A stretch of 64,000 nucleotides of DNA from Xenorhabdus szentirmaii DSM 16338 (GTDB lineage: Bacteria; Pseudomonadota; Gammaproteobacteria; Enterobacterales; Enterobacteriaceae), in assembly GCF_002632585.1 (NCBI RefSeq), contig NZ_NIBV01000002.1, positions 587,624-651,623 on the forward strand. Direction: 5' to 3'. Under the pieces are notes generated by a model. That model did not search any database, had not been told where the DNA came from, and saw only the letters and a program-made list of their open reading frames with translations. A program made the translations under genes and the position numbers. Shown here piece after piece: positions 1 through 9,895 of the stretch; the first letter of the stretch is position 1, and every line of letters begins with the position of its first letter.

Positions 1-240
1 GAAACGATTGGGGACAATTTCCTGCGTCATATTGGTATTTATGCGTATCGGGCCGGATTTATCCGTCGCTATGTGCAGTGGGCACCAAGCCCGCTGGAGC
101 ACATCGAGATGCTTGAGCAATTAAGAGTACTTTGGTATGGCGAAAAAATTCACGTAGCAAAAGCTTTGCAAGCACCCGGGCCGGGTGTTGATACCCCAGA
201 GGATCTGGAGGCTGTCAGGAAAATGTTCACCGCTTCTTGA
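1..240 (+). CDS. kdsB: 3-deoxy-manno-octulosonate cytidylyltransferase, C-terminal part
   Basis: The window opens inside this gene; 79 codons and the TGA stop are present. KdsB activates Kdo as CMP-Kdo in the cytoplasm for lipopolysaccharide inner-core synthesis. The visible end has the family's typical C-terminus: [15 protein letters not shown] near the start of the fragment, then [13 protein letters not shown] and the closing [11 protein letters not shown] stretch that belongs to the nucleotide-binding side. Reading frame 1 is open from base 1. The 5' two thirds lie outside the window, so no statement on its start or promoter is possible. It lies upstream of, and convergent with, elyC. Confidence 0.95.
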   Translation, partial: ETIGDNFLRHIGIYAYRAGFIRRYVQWAPSPLEHIEMLEQLRVLWYGEKIHVAKALQAPGPGVDTPEDLEAVRKMFTAS

Positions 241-297
241 ATGCATTACAGCGGAAACAATGCATTAGGGTGAAAACAATGCATTGCGCTGGAAATA
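241..297. repeat. Three tandem copies of a 19-bp unit
   Basis: Directly after the kdsB stop, three 19-bp units follow without gaps (241-259, 260-278, 279-297). Each starts with ATGCATT and ends with GGAAACA, GAAAACA or GGAAATA. The third copy is the most diverged. Function is unknown. Confidence 0.7.
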
Positions 298-314
298 GCA
301 ATTAAATATATATT

Positions 315-350
315 GAAGAGAGAATGCGGCATCAGTCATTCTCTCTTTTC
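315..350. terminator. Bidirectional terminator between kdsB and elyC
   Basis: GAAGAGAGAATG (315-326) and CATTCTCTCTTT (337-348) form an 11-12 bp stem with a 10-base loop, followed by a T/C-rich tail. It sits between the convergent genes kdsB and elyC. Confidence 0.7.
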
Positions 351-392
351 AATTTCTCTCTTTCCGACATGGCTCTGTGTTGCCGGCCTGTT

Positions 393-1202
393 CTATTGAG
401 GATCTGTTTGTTTGTCGGGATTATCTCTATTATTTTCTGGTTTAATGCTTTGCCAAACACGTCCTAACGTCTCATACCAGGCACGTTCCGTATGTGACAG
501 GTAATAAGAAGAGGGGATATATTTTTCCCAGGGATATAATGGCGTTGTTGTTGCCAATTGATTGGCGGGAGCTGCGATGGGATGCATACCTCGTTGTTCA
601 AAAAATTTTAGTGCTCTTTTCATATGATTGGCAGAGGTCACGAGAATAAAAGGCTGTTGACCAACCCTCTTTTCGACCTCAACGGCTTCTTCTTCTGTAT
701 CCAGAGGCTTATTTAATGCTATGGTGTCTTCTACAGGTACTCCCATAGATTGTGCTACTATAGCCGCAATTTCGGCACTGCTGACTGAATTAACGCCTTT
801 ACCGCCAGTGAAAATCATTTTAGCACCAGAATTAAGGTGATATAACCTGATGCCCTCAGTTACTCTGGATAAGCTATTATTGATAAGATTGGCACTGGGC
901 GCCCATTCGGGGTTATAGGTAAAACCCCCACCGAGGACAACAATATATTTTATGGAATTTTTTTGTGTTGCTTCAGGTTCATAACGTTGAGCATATTTCC
1001 CTTCCACAGGGAGTAACAGCTTGTCTGCAATAGGCTGTAAACTTAATAAAAGTAATGCAAACCAGCTTAGTGATAAAATGGTTTTACTCGTCTTTTGCCA
1101 GCGAGTAAACCAGAGCAACAGCAGTGCTGCGAGAGAAATGAGAATAATCAACGGCAAAGGCATTAATAGCGAGCCGACGTATTTTTTTAGCAGAAATAAC
1201 AT
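393..1202 (-). CDS. elyC: Envelope biogenesis factor ElyC (DUF218)
   Basis: 269 residues, the size of E. coli ElyC (YcbC). Two hydrophobic segments lie near the N-terminus (about residues 9-32 and 42-60), followed by a DUF218 domain starting at YIVVLGGGF, which faces the periplasm in the family. In E. coli ElyC supports peptidoglycan and undecaprenyl-phosphate metabolism at low temperature; the biochemical activity is not settled. The conserved stretches IFTGGKG and LVTSANHMKRA are present. It is divergent from cmoM with about 160 bases between them and convergent with kdsB, the same local order as in E. coli. Confidence 0.9.
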   Translation of the reverse strand: MLFLLKKYVGSLLMPLPLIILISLAALLLLWFTRWQKTSKTILSLSWFALLLLSLQPIADKLLLPVEGKYAQRYEPEATQKNSIKYIVVLGGGFTYNPEWAPSANLINNSLSRVTEGIRLYHLNSGAKMIFTGGKGVNSVSSAEIAAIVAQSMGVPVEDTIALNKPLDTEEEAVEVEKRVGQQPFILVTSANHMKRALKFFEQRGMHPIAAPANQLATTTPLYPWEKYIPSSYYLSHTERAWYETLGRVWQSIKPENNRDNPDKQTDPQ

Positions 1203-1366
1203 TGATTGACCTTGATTTGGTTGAATTGCAATCGTATGAGCCAGATTTAAGGCTAAAAGTAGTGAATTGAATAATTACTGTGCCAAAATAATAGTAGTAA
1301 TAGCACTAGATAGCATAACGACTCAATAAACAATTTAAACTTAGATTATAAGTGGGGCAGTTTTCC

Positions 1367-2152
1367 ATGCTGGATCGCAATTTCGATGATATTGCAGACA
1401 AATTTTCACGTAATATTTACGGCACAACCAAAGGTAAAATCAGGCAGGCCGTCGTCTGGCAGGATATTAACGAATTGCTGAATCATTTGCCTCAACGCCC
1501 TTTGCGCATTTTGGATGCGGGTGGTGGTGAAGGGAATATGGCTTGCCAATTGGCTGAATTAGGTCATCAGGTCATACTTTGTGATCTGTCAGAAGAGATG
1601 GTCCTGCGAGCAAAAGATAATGCGCGAGAGCGGGGTCTTCTTAACCAAATGAAATTTATCCAGAGCCCGGTACAGGATATTGAGCGCCATATTGAACAGC
1701 CTGTTGATTTAATTCTATTTCATGCGGTATTGGAGTGGATCACTGACCAGAAAGATGCCATAGCCGCATTGGGAAATATAATTGCGCCGGGTGGTGCACT
1801 CTCATTAATGTTTTATAATGCCAATGGGTTGGTCATGCGTAATGCCATCTTGGGTAATTTCCATTTGGCGACGCCCAATATTCAACGTCGCCGCAAACGT
1901 TCTCTTTCACCACAGAATCCATTAGTACCGGAACATGTATATCAATGGTTAGCTGAACTCAACATGGAAATTACAGGTAAAACAGGTGTGAGGGTTTTCC
2001 ATGATTACCTGCAAAGCCGCCAATTACAAGACGCAGATTTTCCGGCGTTGCTTGAACTTGAACAACGTTATTGCAGGCAGGAGCCTTACATCAGCCTCGG
2101 GCGTTATATTCATGTGATGGCACGCAAGCCTACCTTAAAGAGCGAATTATGA
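1367..2152 (+). CDS. cmoM: tRNA 5-carboxymethoxyuridine methyltransferase CmoM
   Basis: A class I SAM-dependent methyltransferase (formerly SmtA) that methylates cmo5U at the tRNA wobble position. The SAM motif DAGGGEGN is at residues 50-57, and the motif-II acidic region CDLSEEM follows. An in-frame GTG at 1352 would add five residues. The ATG at 1367 is preferred because [10 protein letters not shown] matches the E. coli N-terminus and a GGGG-rich ribosome site precedes it. The gene is first in the mukFEB operon: its TGA stop overlaps the mukF ATG (ATGA at 2149-2152), implying coupled translation. Confidence 0.93.
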   Translation: MLDRNFDDIADKFSRNIYGTTKGKIRQAVVWQDINELLNHLPQRPLRILDAGGGEGNMACQLAELGHQVILCDLSEEMVLRAKDNARERGLLNQMKFIQSPVQDIERHIEQPVDLILFHAVLEWITDQKDAIAALGNIIAPGGALSLMFYNANGLVMRNAILGNFHLATPNIQRRRKRSLSPQNPLVPEHVYQWLAELNMEITGKTGVRVFHDYLQSRQLQDADFPALLELEQRYCRQEPYISLGRYIHVMARKPTLKSEL

Positions 2153-3474
2153 GTAGTGAATATTCCCATACTGTTCCCGAGCTTGTGTCCTGGGCCAGAA
2201 AAAATGATTTTTCGATTTCGTTGCCACCAGAACGGTTGGCTTTTCTGTTGGCTATTGCTGTTTTGAACAGTGAACGGCTTGATGGTGAAATGAGTGAAGG
2301 GGAGCTGGTGGATGCTTTCCGTGAAGTGTGCAAAGGTTTTGAACAGACTTCTGAATCTATATCCGTCAGAGCGAATAATGCCATCAATGATATGGTCCGC
2401 CAGAAACTGCTTAACCGTTTTACCAGTGAATTGGCGGATGGCAACGCGATTTATCGCCTGACGCCATTGGGAATCGGCATCAGTGATTATTACATTCGTC
2501 AGCGTGAATTTTCCACGTTACGCCTTTCCATGCAACTCTCCATTGTTGCCAATGAGTTACACCGGGCAGCAGAAGCTGCTGAAGAAGACGGTGATGAATT
2601 TCATTGGCATCGCAATGTATTTGCTCCCCTCAAATATTCAGTGGCAGAGATTTTTGACAGCATTGATATGTCCCAGCGTTTGATGGATGAGCAGCAAAAC
2701 AGCGTAAAATCGGATATTGCCGCGCTTCTCAACCAAGATTGGCAGGCAGCTATTGCCAACTGTGAGCAATTGTTATCTGAAACATCAGGAACACTGCGTG
2801 AACTTCAGGATACCCTGGAAGCAGCGGGTGACAAATTACAGGCGAATCTGTTGAGAATTCAGGCGGCGAATATGGACGGCAGCGGTTCTGACCAAGTAGA
2901 TCGATTGGTCTTTGATCTGCAAAGTAAGCTGGATCGTATTATCAATTGGGGGCAGCAGTCCATCGACTTGTGGATTGGCTACGACCGCCACGTTCACAAA
3001 TTTATCCGTACAGCCATTGATATGGATAAAAACCGCATTTTCGCCCAGCGCCTCCGCCAATCTGTTCAACACTTTCTTGATAATCCGTGGACATTGACCG
3101 TTGCCAACGCGGAGCGTTTTTTGGATATGCGAGATGAAGAACTGATTCTGCGTAACGAAGAGGTAATGGGAGAGTTACCTCCGGAAATGGAATACGAAGA
3201 GTTTAATGAAATTAATGAACAATTGGCTGCAATGGTTGAGCAAGCGTTGGCGGTTTACCAGCAGGCTAAACTTCCTCTGGATTTGGGATCAGTGATGCGT
3301 GACTATCTCGCACAATATCCACATAAACACCATTTTGATGTCGCGAGAATTTTGGTGGATCACGCAGTACGATTGGGTATTGCAGAAGCGGATTTCTCTG
3401 GGTTGCCAGCGGAATGGTTAGCGATTAATGATTACGGAGCCAAGGTGCAGGCACATGTCATCGACACATATTGA
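2149..3474 (+). CDS. mukF: Chromosome partition protein MukF (kleisin)
   Basis: 441 residues; the E. coli protein has 440. MukF is the kleisin of the MukBEF SMC complex: its N-terminal winged helix dimerises and its middle and C-terminal parts bind MukE and the MukB head. The start at 2149 gives [20 protein letters not shown], which aligns with E. coli MukF. A longer open frame upstream of it only runs inside cmoM. It overlaps cmoM by four bases and mukE by twenty, so the three accessory genes and mukB are read as one tightly coupled unit. Confidence 0.97.
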   Translation: MSSEYSHTVPELVSWARKNDFSISLPPERLAFLLAIAVLNSERLDGEMSEGELVDAFREVCKGFEQTSESISVRANNAINDMVRQKLLNRFTSELADGNAIYRLTPLGIGISDYYIRQREFSTLRLSMQLSIVANELHRAAEAAEEDGDEFHWHRNVFAPLKYSVAEIFDSIDMSQRLMDEQQNSVKSDIAALLNQDWQAAIANCEQLLSETSGTLRELQDTLEAAGDKLQANLLRIQAANMDGSGSDQVDRLVFDLQSKLDRIINWGQQSIDLWIGYDRHVHKFIRTAIDMDKNRIFAQRLRQSVQHFLDNPWTLTVANAERFLDMRDEELILRNEEVMGELPPEMEYEEFNEINEQLAAMVEQALAVYQQAKLPLDLGSVMRDYLAQYPHKHHFDVARILVDHAVRLGIAEADFSGLPAEWLAINDYGAKVQAHVIDTY

Positions 3475-4171
3475 ACAACTTATGCCAGTAAAACTGGCAC
3501 AGGCATTATCCAATGCGCTTTTTCCTGAATTAGACAGCCAGCTGCGTGCGGGCCGTCATATCAGTATGGATGATCTTGATAATCACGCCTTTCTGATGGA
3601 TTTTCAGGAAGAATTGGAAATATTTTATGCGCGTTATAACGTTGAGTTAATCCGTGCACCAGAAGGTTTTTTCTACCTGCGTCCCCGTTCAACAACATTG
3701 ATCCCTCGCTCCGTCTTATCGGAATTGGATATGATGACAGGTAAAATCTTGTGTTACCTCTACCTTAGCCCAGAGCGTTTATCCAATCAGGGGATCTTTA
3801 CTTTTCAGGAGTTGTACGAGGAATTATTGACATTGGCTGATGAAAATAAGCTGATGAAAATGGTGAATCAGCGCTCGACAGGTTCTGATCTCGATAAACA
3901 AAAATTGCAGGAAAAAACACGCACTTCCCTGAATCGATTACGCCGTTTGGGAATGGTTTATTTCCTGCAAAATGACAGTAATAAATTTACGATCACCGAA
4001 GCTGTATTCCGCTTTGGTGCAGATGTACGCAGCGGTGGCGATCCACGTGAGGCACAACTACGGATGATCCGTGATGGTGAAGCCATGCCTGTGGAAGCGT
4101 CGCAGAAAGATAATGAACATGAAGAAGTATCAGAGCATTCAGCAGAAAATGCGGAGGATGAGCAGGCATGA
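3455..4171 (+). CDS. mukE: Chromosome partition protein MukE
   Basis: 238 residues. MukE is the KITE subunit that binds MukF and regulates MukB ATPase heads in chromosome condensation. The ATG at 3455 is chosen because [18 protein letters not shown] matches the E. coli start; an upstream in-frame start at 3428 would lie deep within mukF. The conserved core [20 protein letters not shown] and the [15 protein letters not shown] block are intact. The acidic C-terminal tail (residues about 218-238) is poorly conserved in the family. The last bases overlap the mukB ATG (ATGA, 4168-4171). Confidence 0.97.
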   Translation: MSSTHIEQLMPVKLAQALSNALFPELDSQLRAGRHISMDDLDNHAFLMDFQEELEIFYARYNVELIRAPEGFFYLRPRSTTLIPRSVLSELDMMTGKILCYLYLSPERLSNQGIFTFQELYEELLTLADENKLMKMVNQRSTGSDLDKQKLQEKTRTSLNRLRRLGMVYFLQNDSNKFTITEAVFRFGADVRSGGDPREAQLRMIRDGEAMPVEASQKDNEHEEVSEHSAENAEDEQA

Positions 4172-7100
4172 TTGAACGCGGTAAATTTCGCTCACTGACG
4201 TTAGTTAACTGGAATGGCTTTTTTGCCAGAACGTTTGATCTTGACGAGCTTGTGACAACCTTATCCGGTGGTAACGGTGCGGGTAAATCCACGACAATGG
4301 CGGCATTTGTGACCGCCATGATCCCGGATCTGACATTACTTCATTTCCGTAATACAACAGAAGCCGGTGCAACCAGCGGCTCTCGTGATAAGGGCTTGCA
4401 TGGTAAGCTGCGGGCAGGTGTCTGCTATTCCACGCTGGATGTCGTTAATTCGCGCCATCAACGGATCATCGCCGGTGTTCGCTTACAGCAGATTGCCGGA
4501 CGTGACCGGAAAGTTGATATCAAGCCATTTATGATCCAAGGCATTCCTGCGTCCATCCAACCGACACAATTATTAACTGAGAACATTAACGGGCGTCAGG
4601 CTCGGGTTTTGCCGTTGAATGAACTTAAAGAGCGCCTTGATGAAATGGAAGGCGTTCAGTTTAAGCAATTTAACTCTATTACGGATTATCATGCCTTAAT
4701 GTTTGATTTGGGCGTAATCCCTAAACGCCTGCGTTCAGCGAGTGATCGGAGTAAATTTTATCGCTTGATAGAAGCATCGCTTTATGGCGGGATTTCCAGT
4801 GCCATTACCCGTTCATTGCGTGATTATTTACTGCCGGAGAATAGTGGTGTCAGAAAAGCCTTTCAGGATATGGAAGCCGCATTGCGTGAAAACCGTATCA
4901 CATTGGAAGCGATCCGTGTAACCCAATCTGACCGTGATCTTTTCAAGCACCTGATTACTGAAGCAACGGCCTATGTTTCTGCTGACTATATGCGTCATGC
5001 CAACGAACGCCGGATTCATCTGGATGAAGGCCTGGCGTTACGCAGCGAACTCTTTGCAGGCCGCCGCCAATTGATCGCTGAGCAATATCGCCATGTTGAA
5101 ATGGCGAGAGAATTAGCGGAACAAAGTGATGCATCGTCCGATTTGGAAATGGACTATCAGGCGGCCAGCGATCACCTGAACCTGGTTCAGACAGCAATGC
5201 GCCAGCAAGAAAAAATTGATCGCTACCAATCGGATGTTGAAGAACTGACTTACCGTCTGGAAGAACAGAGTGAGGTTGTAGAAGAAGCCAAAGATCTCCA
5301 GGCGGAATATGAAGCTTTGTCTGAAGCGGCCGAACAAGAGGTTGATGAATTAAAAAGCCAGCTTGCTGATTACCAGCAGGCTCTGGATGTTCAGCAAACC
5401 CGGGCCATCCAGTACCAACAAGCTTTGCAGGCTCTGCGACGCGCGCGTGAACTTTGCCAGCTGCCGGATTTATCGATAGAAAATATAGAGGAATGGCAAG
5501 AGACTTATCAGGCCAAAGAACAGCAGGCGACTGGGATTTTACTGGCGCTTGAACAGAAGCTGAGTGTTGCTGATGCAGCGCACAGTCAGTTTGAGCAAGC
5601 CTATCAATGGGTGAAAAATATCGTCGGAGAAGTGAGTCGCAGTGACGCATGGCAATCCGCCCGGGAAGTTTTGCGTGAATGGCCGTCTCAACGTCATTTG
5701 GCTGCTCGTGTTCAACCATTGCGCATTCAGTTGGCTGAATTGGAGCAGAGACTCAATAGCCAGAAAAATGCAGAGCGTTTACTGGAAGAATTCTGTAAAC
5801 GGCATAGCCAGCAGTATCAGCCGGAAGATTTAGAATCACTGCAAGGTGAATTAGAAGCCCAGTTAGAAGAATTGGGTTTAAGCGCCAATGAAAGCGGTGA
5901 ACGTCGTATGCAGATACGGCAGGAGTTTGAACAGCTTAAGCACAAAATAAAAGAACTGACAGCGCGTGCTCCTGTGTGGCTGGCAGCGCAGGATGCTCTT
6001 AACCATTTGAGTGAGCAGAGCAATGAAACGTTCGAAAATGGTCATGATGTCACGGAATATATGCAGCAATTGCTGGAACAGGAACGTGAAATTACCGTTG
6101 AACGTGATGATGTCGCTGCTCAGAAGCGTGAACTGGAACAGCAGATTGAGAGACTGAGCCAGCCAAGTGGCGCAGAAGATAGCCGATTGCTGGCATTGGC
6201 AGAGCGTTTTGGTGGTGTTTTGCTGTCAGAAATCTATGACGACATTACCATTGATGATGCGCCTTATTTCTCTGCGCTGTATGGGCCGGCACGTCATGCT
6301 ATTGTTGTGCCTGACCTTGCATTGGTCCGCCCACAATTGGAAGCATTGGAAGATTGCCCGGAAGATCTTTATCTGATTGAGGGAGATCCACAATCTTTTG
6401 ATGACAGCGTCTTCCATTCCGAAGAATTGGCGAATTCGGTTTTGGTGAAATCATCTGACCGTCAGTGGCGTTACTCCCGTTATCCTGAAGTTCCATTATT
6501 TGGACGGGCGGCAAGGGAAAGTCGTCTGGAAGCACTCAGCCTTGAACGTGATACATTGGCTGAACGTTATGCCACACTGTCCTTTGATGTGCAGAAGATC
6601 CAGCGTGCGCATCAGTCTTTCAGCAGTTTTGTAGGTAAACACCTGTCTGTTGCGTTTGCTGATGACCCGGAAGCGGAAATTCGGGCACTGAATCAACGCC
6701 GCATTGAGCTGGAACGTGAATTATCTCAATTTGAAGTACAAACCCAGCAGCATCAGCAGAAACTTGTGCAGGTAAAAGAAAGCCTGTCTACATTGAATCG
6801 CCTGCTTCCACAAATCACCATCTTGTTGGATGAAACGCTGATTGATCGAGTGGAAAATCTGCGTGAAGAGATGGCAGAAGCACAGGATGCGGCGAAATTC
6901 TTGCAGCAACATAACCATGCCCTGACTCAACTTGAACCTTTGGTTTCTGTTTTGCAGAGTGATCCACGGCAGCATGAGCAGTTGAAAAAAGATTATGAGT
7001 CAGCGCAACATGCCCAAAATAAGGCCAAGCAGCAAGCGTTTGCGTTGACAGAAGTTGCACAGCGCCGGGCGCATTTCAGTTACAGCGATTCAGCCGGAAT

Positions 7101-8625
7101 GCTGAATGAAAATTCTGATCTGAACGATAAACTGCGTCAACGCCTTGAACACGCAGAATCTGATCGCAGCCGTGCCCGTGAGAAATTGCGTCAGCAACAA
7201 TCACAATGTACACAGTTCAGCCAGGTCTTGGCATCACTGAAAAGCTCTTATGACACGAAGCAGGATATGTTGAAAGAGCTGGAGCAGGAGTTGAAAGAAA
7301 TTGGGGCTCAGGCTGATGCCAATGCAGAAAGCCGTGCCCGGGAGCGTCGTGATCAGCTCCATGCTGCGGTGGGTACGAACCGATCTCGTATCAACCAACT
7401 TGAGAAACAGATTGCGTTCTGTGAAGCGGAAATGGATAACCTCCAGAAAAAACTGCGTAAATCTGAACGTGACTATCACCAAAAACGTGAGCAGATTGCC
7501 TCTTCAAAAGCGGGTTGGTGCGCCGTGATGCGCATGGTGAAAGATAATGGTGTTGAACGCCGCTTGCATCGCCGTGAACTCGCCTATATGGACGGCGATG
7601 ATCTGCGCTCTATGTCGGATAAGGCGCTGGGCGCGTTACGTCTGGCCGTTGCTGACAATGAACATTTGCGTGATGCTTTGCGCTTGTCTGAAGATCCGAA
7701 ACGCCCAGAGCGTAAAATTCAATTCTTTGTGGCCGTTTACCAGCATCTGCGCGAACGAATTCGTCAGGATATCATCCGTACGGATGATCCGGTTGATGCC
7801 ATTGAGCAAATGGAAATTGAACTGGCACGTTTAACCGAAGAATTGACTGCCCGTGAACAAAAACTGGCCATTAGCTCCAAGAGTGTGGCGAATATTATTC
7901 GTAAGACCATTCAGCGTGAGCAGAATCGCATTCGCATGCTTAATCAGGGGTTGCAGGCAGTTTCCTTTGGTCAGGTTGGTGGTGTTCGTCTGAATGTGAA
8001 TGTGCGTGACAGTCATGCTCTTTTGCTGGATGTATTGTCTGAGCAGCAAGAACAGCATCAGGATCTGTTCAGCAGTCAGCGCTGGACTTTCTCTGAGGCG
8101 ATGGCAAAACTGTATCAGCGCCTGAATCCACAGATTGACATGGGGCAGCGTTTACCACAAACCGTTGGTGAGGAGCTGTTGGATTACCGTAATTATCTTG
8201 AATTGGATGTTGAAGTTAACCGGGGCTCAGATGGTTGGCTGAAAGCAGAAAGCGGGGCACTTTCCACTGGTGAAGCTATTGGTACGGGAATGTCGATTCT
8301 GGTTATGGTTGTACAGAGCTGGGAAGAGGAGTCTCGTCGTCTGCGTGGAAAAGACATCTCTCCATGCCGTTTATTGTTCCTTGATGAAGCAGCCCGTTTA
8401 GATGCGAAATCAATTGCCACGCTGTTTGAACTGTGTGAACGCTTGCAAATGCAGTTAATTATTGCTGCACCTGAGAATATCAGCCCGGAAAAAGGGACAA
8501 CCTATAAGTTGGTACGTAAAATTTTCAACAATCAGGAGCATGTTCACGTTGTCGGATTACGTGGTTTTGGACAGGATGTTCCGGCTACCGAACAAAAACA
8601 AATACAACCTATATTGCAAGAATAG
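4168..8625 (+). CDS. mukB: Chromosome partition protein MukB (SMC-like ATPase)
   Basis: 1485 residues, one fewer than E. coli. MukB is the SMC-type ATPase of the condensin that organises the chromosome. The Walker A motif GGNGAGKST is at residues 34-42. Long coiled coils (about 280-640 and 800-1110) flank the hinge region (about 660-780). The C-terminal ABC signature [11 protein letters not shown] (about 1361-1371) and Walker [13 protein letters not shown] (about 1401-1412) complete the head. Translation is coupled to mukE by ATGA. A strong hairpin follows 25 bases after the stop. No frameshift or missing motif is visible. Confidence 0.98.
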   Translation: MIERGKFRSLTLVNWNGFFARTFDLDELVTTLSGGNGAGKSTTMAAFVTAMIPDLTLLHFRNTTEAGATSGSRDKGLHGKLRAGVCYSTLDVVNSRHQRIIAGVRLQQIAGRDRKVDIKPFMIQGIPASIQPTQLLTENINGRQARVLPLNELKERLDEMEGVQFKQFNSITDYHALMFDLGVIPKRLRSASDRSKFYRLIEASLYGGISSAITRSLRDYLLPENSGVRKAFQDMEAALRENRITLEAIRVTQSDRDLFKHLITEATAYVSADYMRHANERRIHLDEGLALRSELFAGRRQLIAEQYRHVEMARELAEQSDASSDLEMDYQAASDHLNLVQTAMRQQEKIDRYQSDVEELTYRLEEQSEVVEEAKDLQAEYEALSEAAEQEVDELKSQLADYQQALDVQQTRAIQYQQALQALRRARELCQLPDLSIENIEEWQETYQAKEQQATGILLALEQKLSVADAAHSQFEQAYQWVKNIVGEVSRSDAWQSAREVLREWPSQRHLAARVQPLRIQLAELEQRLNSQKNAERLLEEFCKRHSQQYQPEDLESLQGELEAQLEELGLSANESGERRMQIRQEFEQLKHKIKELTARAPVWLAAQDALNHLSEQSNETFENGHDVTEYMQQLLEQEREITVERDDVAAQKRELEQQIERLSQPSGAEDSRLLALAERFGGVLLSEIYDDITIDDAPYFSALYGPARHAIVVPDLALVRPQLEALEDCPEDLYLIEGDPQSFDDSVFHSEELANSVLVKSSDRQWRYSRYPEVPLFGRAARESRLEALSLERDTLAERYATLSFDVQKIQRAHQSFSSFVGKHLSVAFADDPEAEIRALNQRRIELERELSQFEVQTQQHQQKLVQVKESLSTLNRLLPQITILLDETLIDRVENLREEMAEAQDAAKFLQQHNHALTQLEPLVSVLQSDPRQHEQLKKDYESAQHAQNKAKQQAFALTEVAQRRAHFSYSDSAGMLNENSDLNDKLRQRLEHAESDRSRAREKLRQQQSQCTQFSQVLASLKSSYDTKQDMLKELEQELKEIGAQADANAESRARERRDQLHAAVGTNRSRINQLEKQIAFCEAEMDNLQKKLRKSERDYHQKREQIASSKAGWCAVMRMVKDNGVERRLHRRELAYMDGDDLRSMSDKALGALRLAVADNEHLRDALRLSEDPKRPERKIQFFVAVYQHLRERIRQDIIRTDDPVDAIEQMEIELARLTEELTAREQKLAISSKSVANIIRKTIQREQNRIRMLNQGLQAVSFGQVGGVRLNVNVRDSHALLLDVLSEQQEQHQDLFSSQRWTFSEAMAKLYQRLNPQIDMGQRLPQTVGEELLDYRNYLELDVEVNRGSDGWLKAESGALSTGEAIGTGMSILVMVVQSWEEESRRLRGKDISPCRLLFLDEAARLDAKSIATLFELCERLQMQLIIAAPENISPEKGTTYKLVRKIFNNQEHVHVVGLRGFGQDVPATEQKQIQPILQE

Positions 8626-8650
8626 TTTTATTTAGATTATTTAATGACAT

Positions 8651-8680
8651 AAGGGGCCATTATATGGCCCCTTGCTTTAT
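8651..8680 (+). terminator. Terminator of the cmoM-mukFEB operon
   Basis: AAGGGGCCAT (8651-8660) and ATGGCCCCTT (8664-8673) form a perfect 10-bp stem with a 3-base loop just after mukB. The following T run is short. Confidence 0.75.
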
Positions 8681-8875
8681 GTGGCTTTACCTTTTTCTAT
8701 TCCTTTATTCCTCAAGCGCCACATTGCTACATATAGTCTATGATCAGACTATCTATAACAATAAGCGACAATAACGAAGATAAGCTTTTAATCAATTGTG
8801 CAGTATGTCTCGTTTTAGTGCGATAATAATGTTTATGATTTCATGCCGTTATGATTAATATGAAAAGGAATAACG

Positions 8876-9589
8876 ATGCGTAAATTTACTCTGGCATTTA
8901 GTGTGATTGCTCTTGTATTTAGCTTTAATGGGTTGGCTCAGGCAAAAATAGAGATGCCTGAACAAATTGCTTCAGGTGTCACAGCAGCAGATTTGGCACA
9001 ACGTCAGGCAATACATTGGGTATCAGTGGAACAGATTGAAAAAAGTCTGAATAATCAGCCTCCGGTAGCCGTCGGGTTTGATATTGATGATACCGTATTA
9101 TTTTCAAGCCCTGGTTTTTATCGTGGTCAATCAGAATACTCGCCGAATGACAATCGTTATCTGAAAAATCCAGAATTTTGGCAAAAAATGAATAATGGTT
9201 GGGATAAATTCAGCTTGCCAAAAAAAATTGGTATTGAATTAGTTCAGATGCATTTGAAGAGGGGTGATTCCGTTTATTTTATTACGGGCCGTACAAAAAC
9301 TAAAACAGAAACTGTGACTAAATATTTACAGCAAGAACTTCATATTCCTGCTGACAAGATGAACGCGGTTATTTTTGCTGGTGAAGAGCCGGGTAAAAAT
9401 AATAAAGTCAGTTGGATGAAAGTGAATAAATTAAAAATTTATTATGGTGATGCAGATGCGGATATTGCCGCTGCGCGAGAGCTGAATATTCGAGGCATTC
9501 GAGTTTTGAGAGCATCAAACTCTTCTTATCAACCTTTGCCCAAGGCGGGTCGGTTTGGAGAAGAGGTTATCATTAATTCGGAATATTAA
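8876..9589 (+). CDS. aphA: Class B acid phosphatase AphA
   Basis: 237 residues, equal in length to the E. coli enzyme. It is a periplasmic non-specific phosphomonoesterase/phosphotransferase of the HAD (DDDD) superfamily, tetrameric and magnesium-dependent in the family. A signal peptide ends near LAQA (residues 20-23). The catalytic motif FDIDDT is at residues 68-73, with the nucleophile and acid aspartates at 69 and 71. Downstream HAD motifs FITGRT and YYGDADADI are present. A GGAA ribosome site precedes the ATG. In E. coli aphA is not located between mukB and ldtD, so this is a lineage-specific arrangement. A terminator follows at 9620. Confidence 0.95.
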   Translation: MRKFTLAFSVIALVFSFNGLAQAKIEMPEQIASGVTAADLAQRQAIHWVSVEQIEKSLNNQPPVAVGFDIDDTVLFSSPGFYRGQSEYSPNDNRYLKNPEFWQKMNNGWDKFSLPKKIGIELVQMHLKRGDSVYFITGRTKTKTETVTKYLQQELHIPADKMNAVIFAGEEPGKNNKVSWMKVNKLKIYYGDADADIAAARELNIRGIRVLRASNSSYQPLPKAGRFGEEVIINSEY

Positions 9590-9619
9590 CCAGAAAATCT
9601 GATAGAAGTGATTCTGATT

Positions 9620-9649
9620 AAAGGCATCTTTGGTGCCTTTTGTTTTTTT
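9620..9649 (+). terminator. Terminator after aphA
   Basis: AAAGGCA (9620-9626) and TGCCTTT (9634-9640) form a 7-bp stem with a 7-base loop, followed by TGTTTTTTT: a classical rho-independent terminator. Confidence 0.85.
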
Positions 9650-9807
9650 AAGCGGGTATAAGATAATTTATTGTAATGTATATTTCTGTTTGTTTGAACA
9701 TCTTGAATTTAATCTGCTTTAAGAGATAATTACGTATATAATGAATAGCATTCTTTTCTGATAAAATAGATCAGCTGATAATTAGAATAAGTCATTGGAT
9801 AGCTGCA

Positions 9808-9872
9808 TATACCTAATAAGTTTCAGGTTTTAACACGGAAACAAGTGAACCACTTGAACGGCAACGGGTATA
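9808..9872. repeat. Possible degenerate dispersed repeat upstream of ldtD
   Basis: The segment opens with TATACCTAATAAGTTTCAGG and closes with CTTGAACGGCAACGGGTATA, so its ends are inverted (TATACC / GGGTATA). The same end pattern (TTTCAAG ... CTTGAAAGATGAAGGGTATA) recurs at 13272-13316. It resembles the palindromic intergenic repeats common in this group of bacteria; the family was not verified. Confidence 0.4.
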
Positions 9873-9895
9873 CGAATAAGGTGAGGTGAACGCTT

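Larger units (their letters stand above)
9590..9895. other. Intergenic region aphA-ldtD
   Basis: 306 bases holding the aphA terminator, an AT-rich stretch and a repeat-like element (9808-9872). No reading frame with coding character is seen. The ldtD promoter must lie here, but no near-consensus boxes stand out. Confidence 0.6.

Noticed and set aside
4955..5719. 254-codon frame antisense to mukB
   Set aside because: It lies wholly within the mukB coding sequence and is explained by its codon composition.
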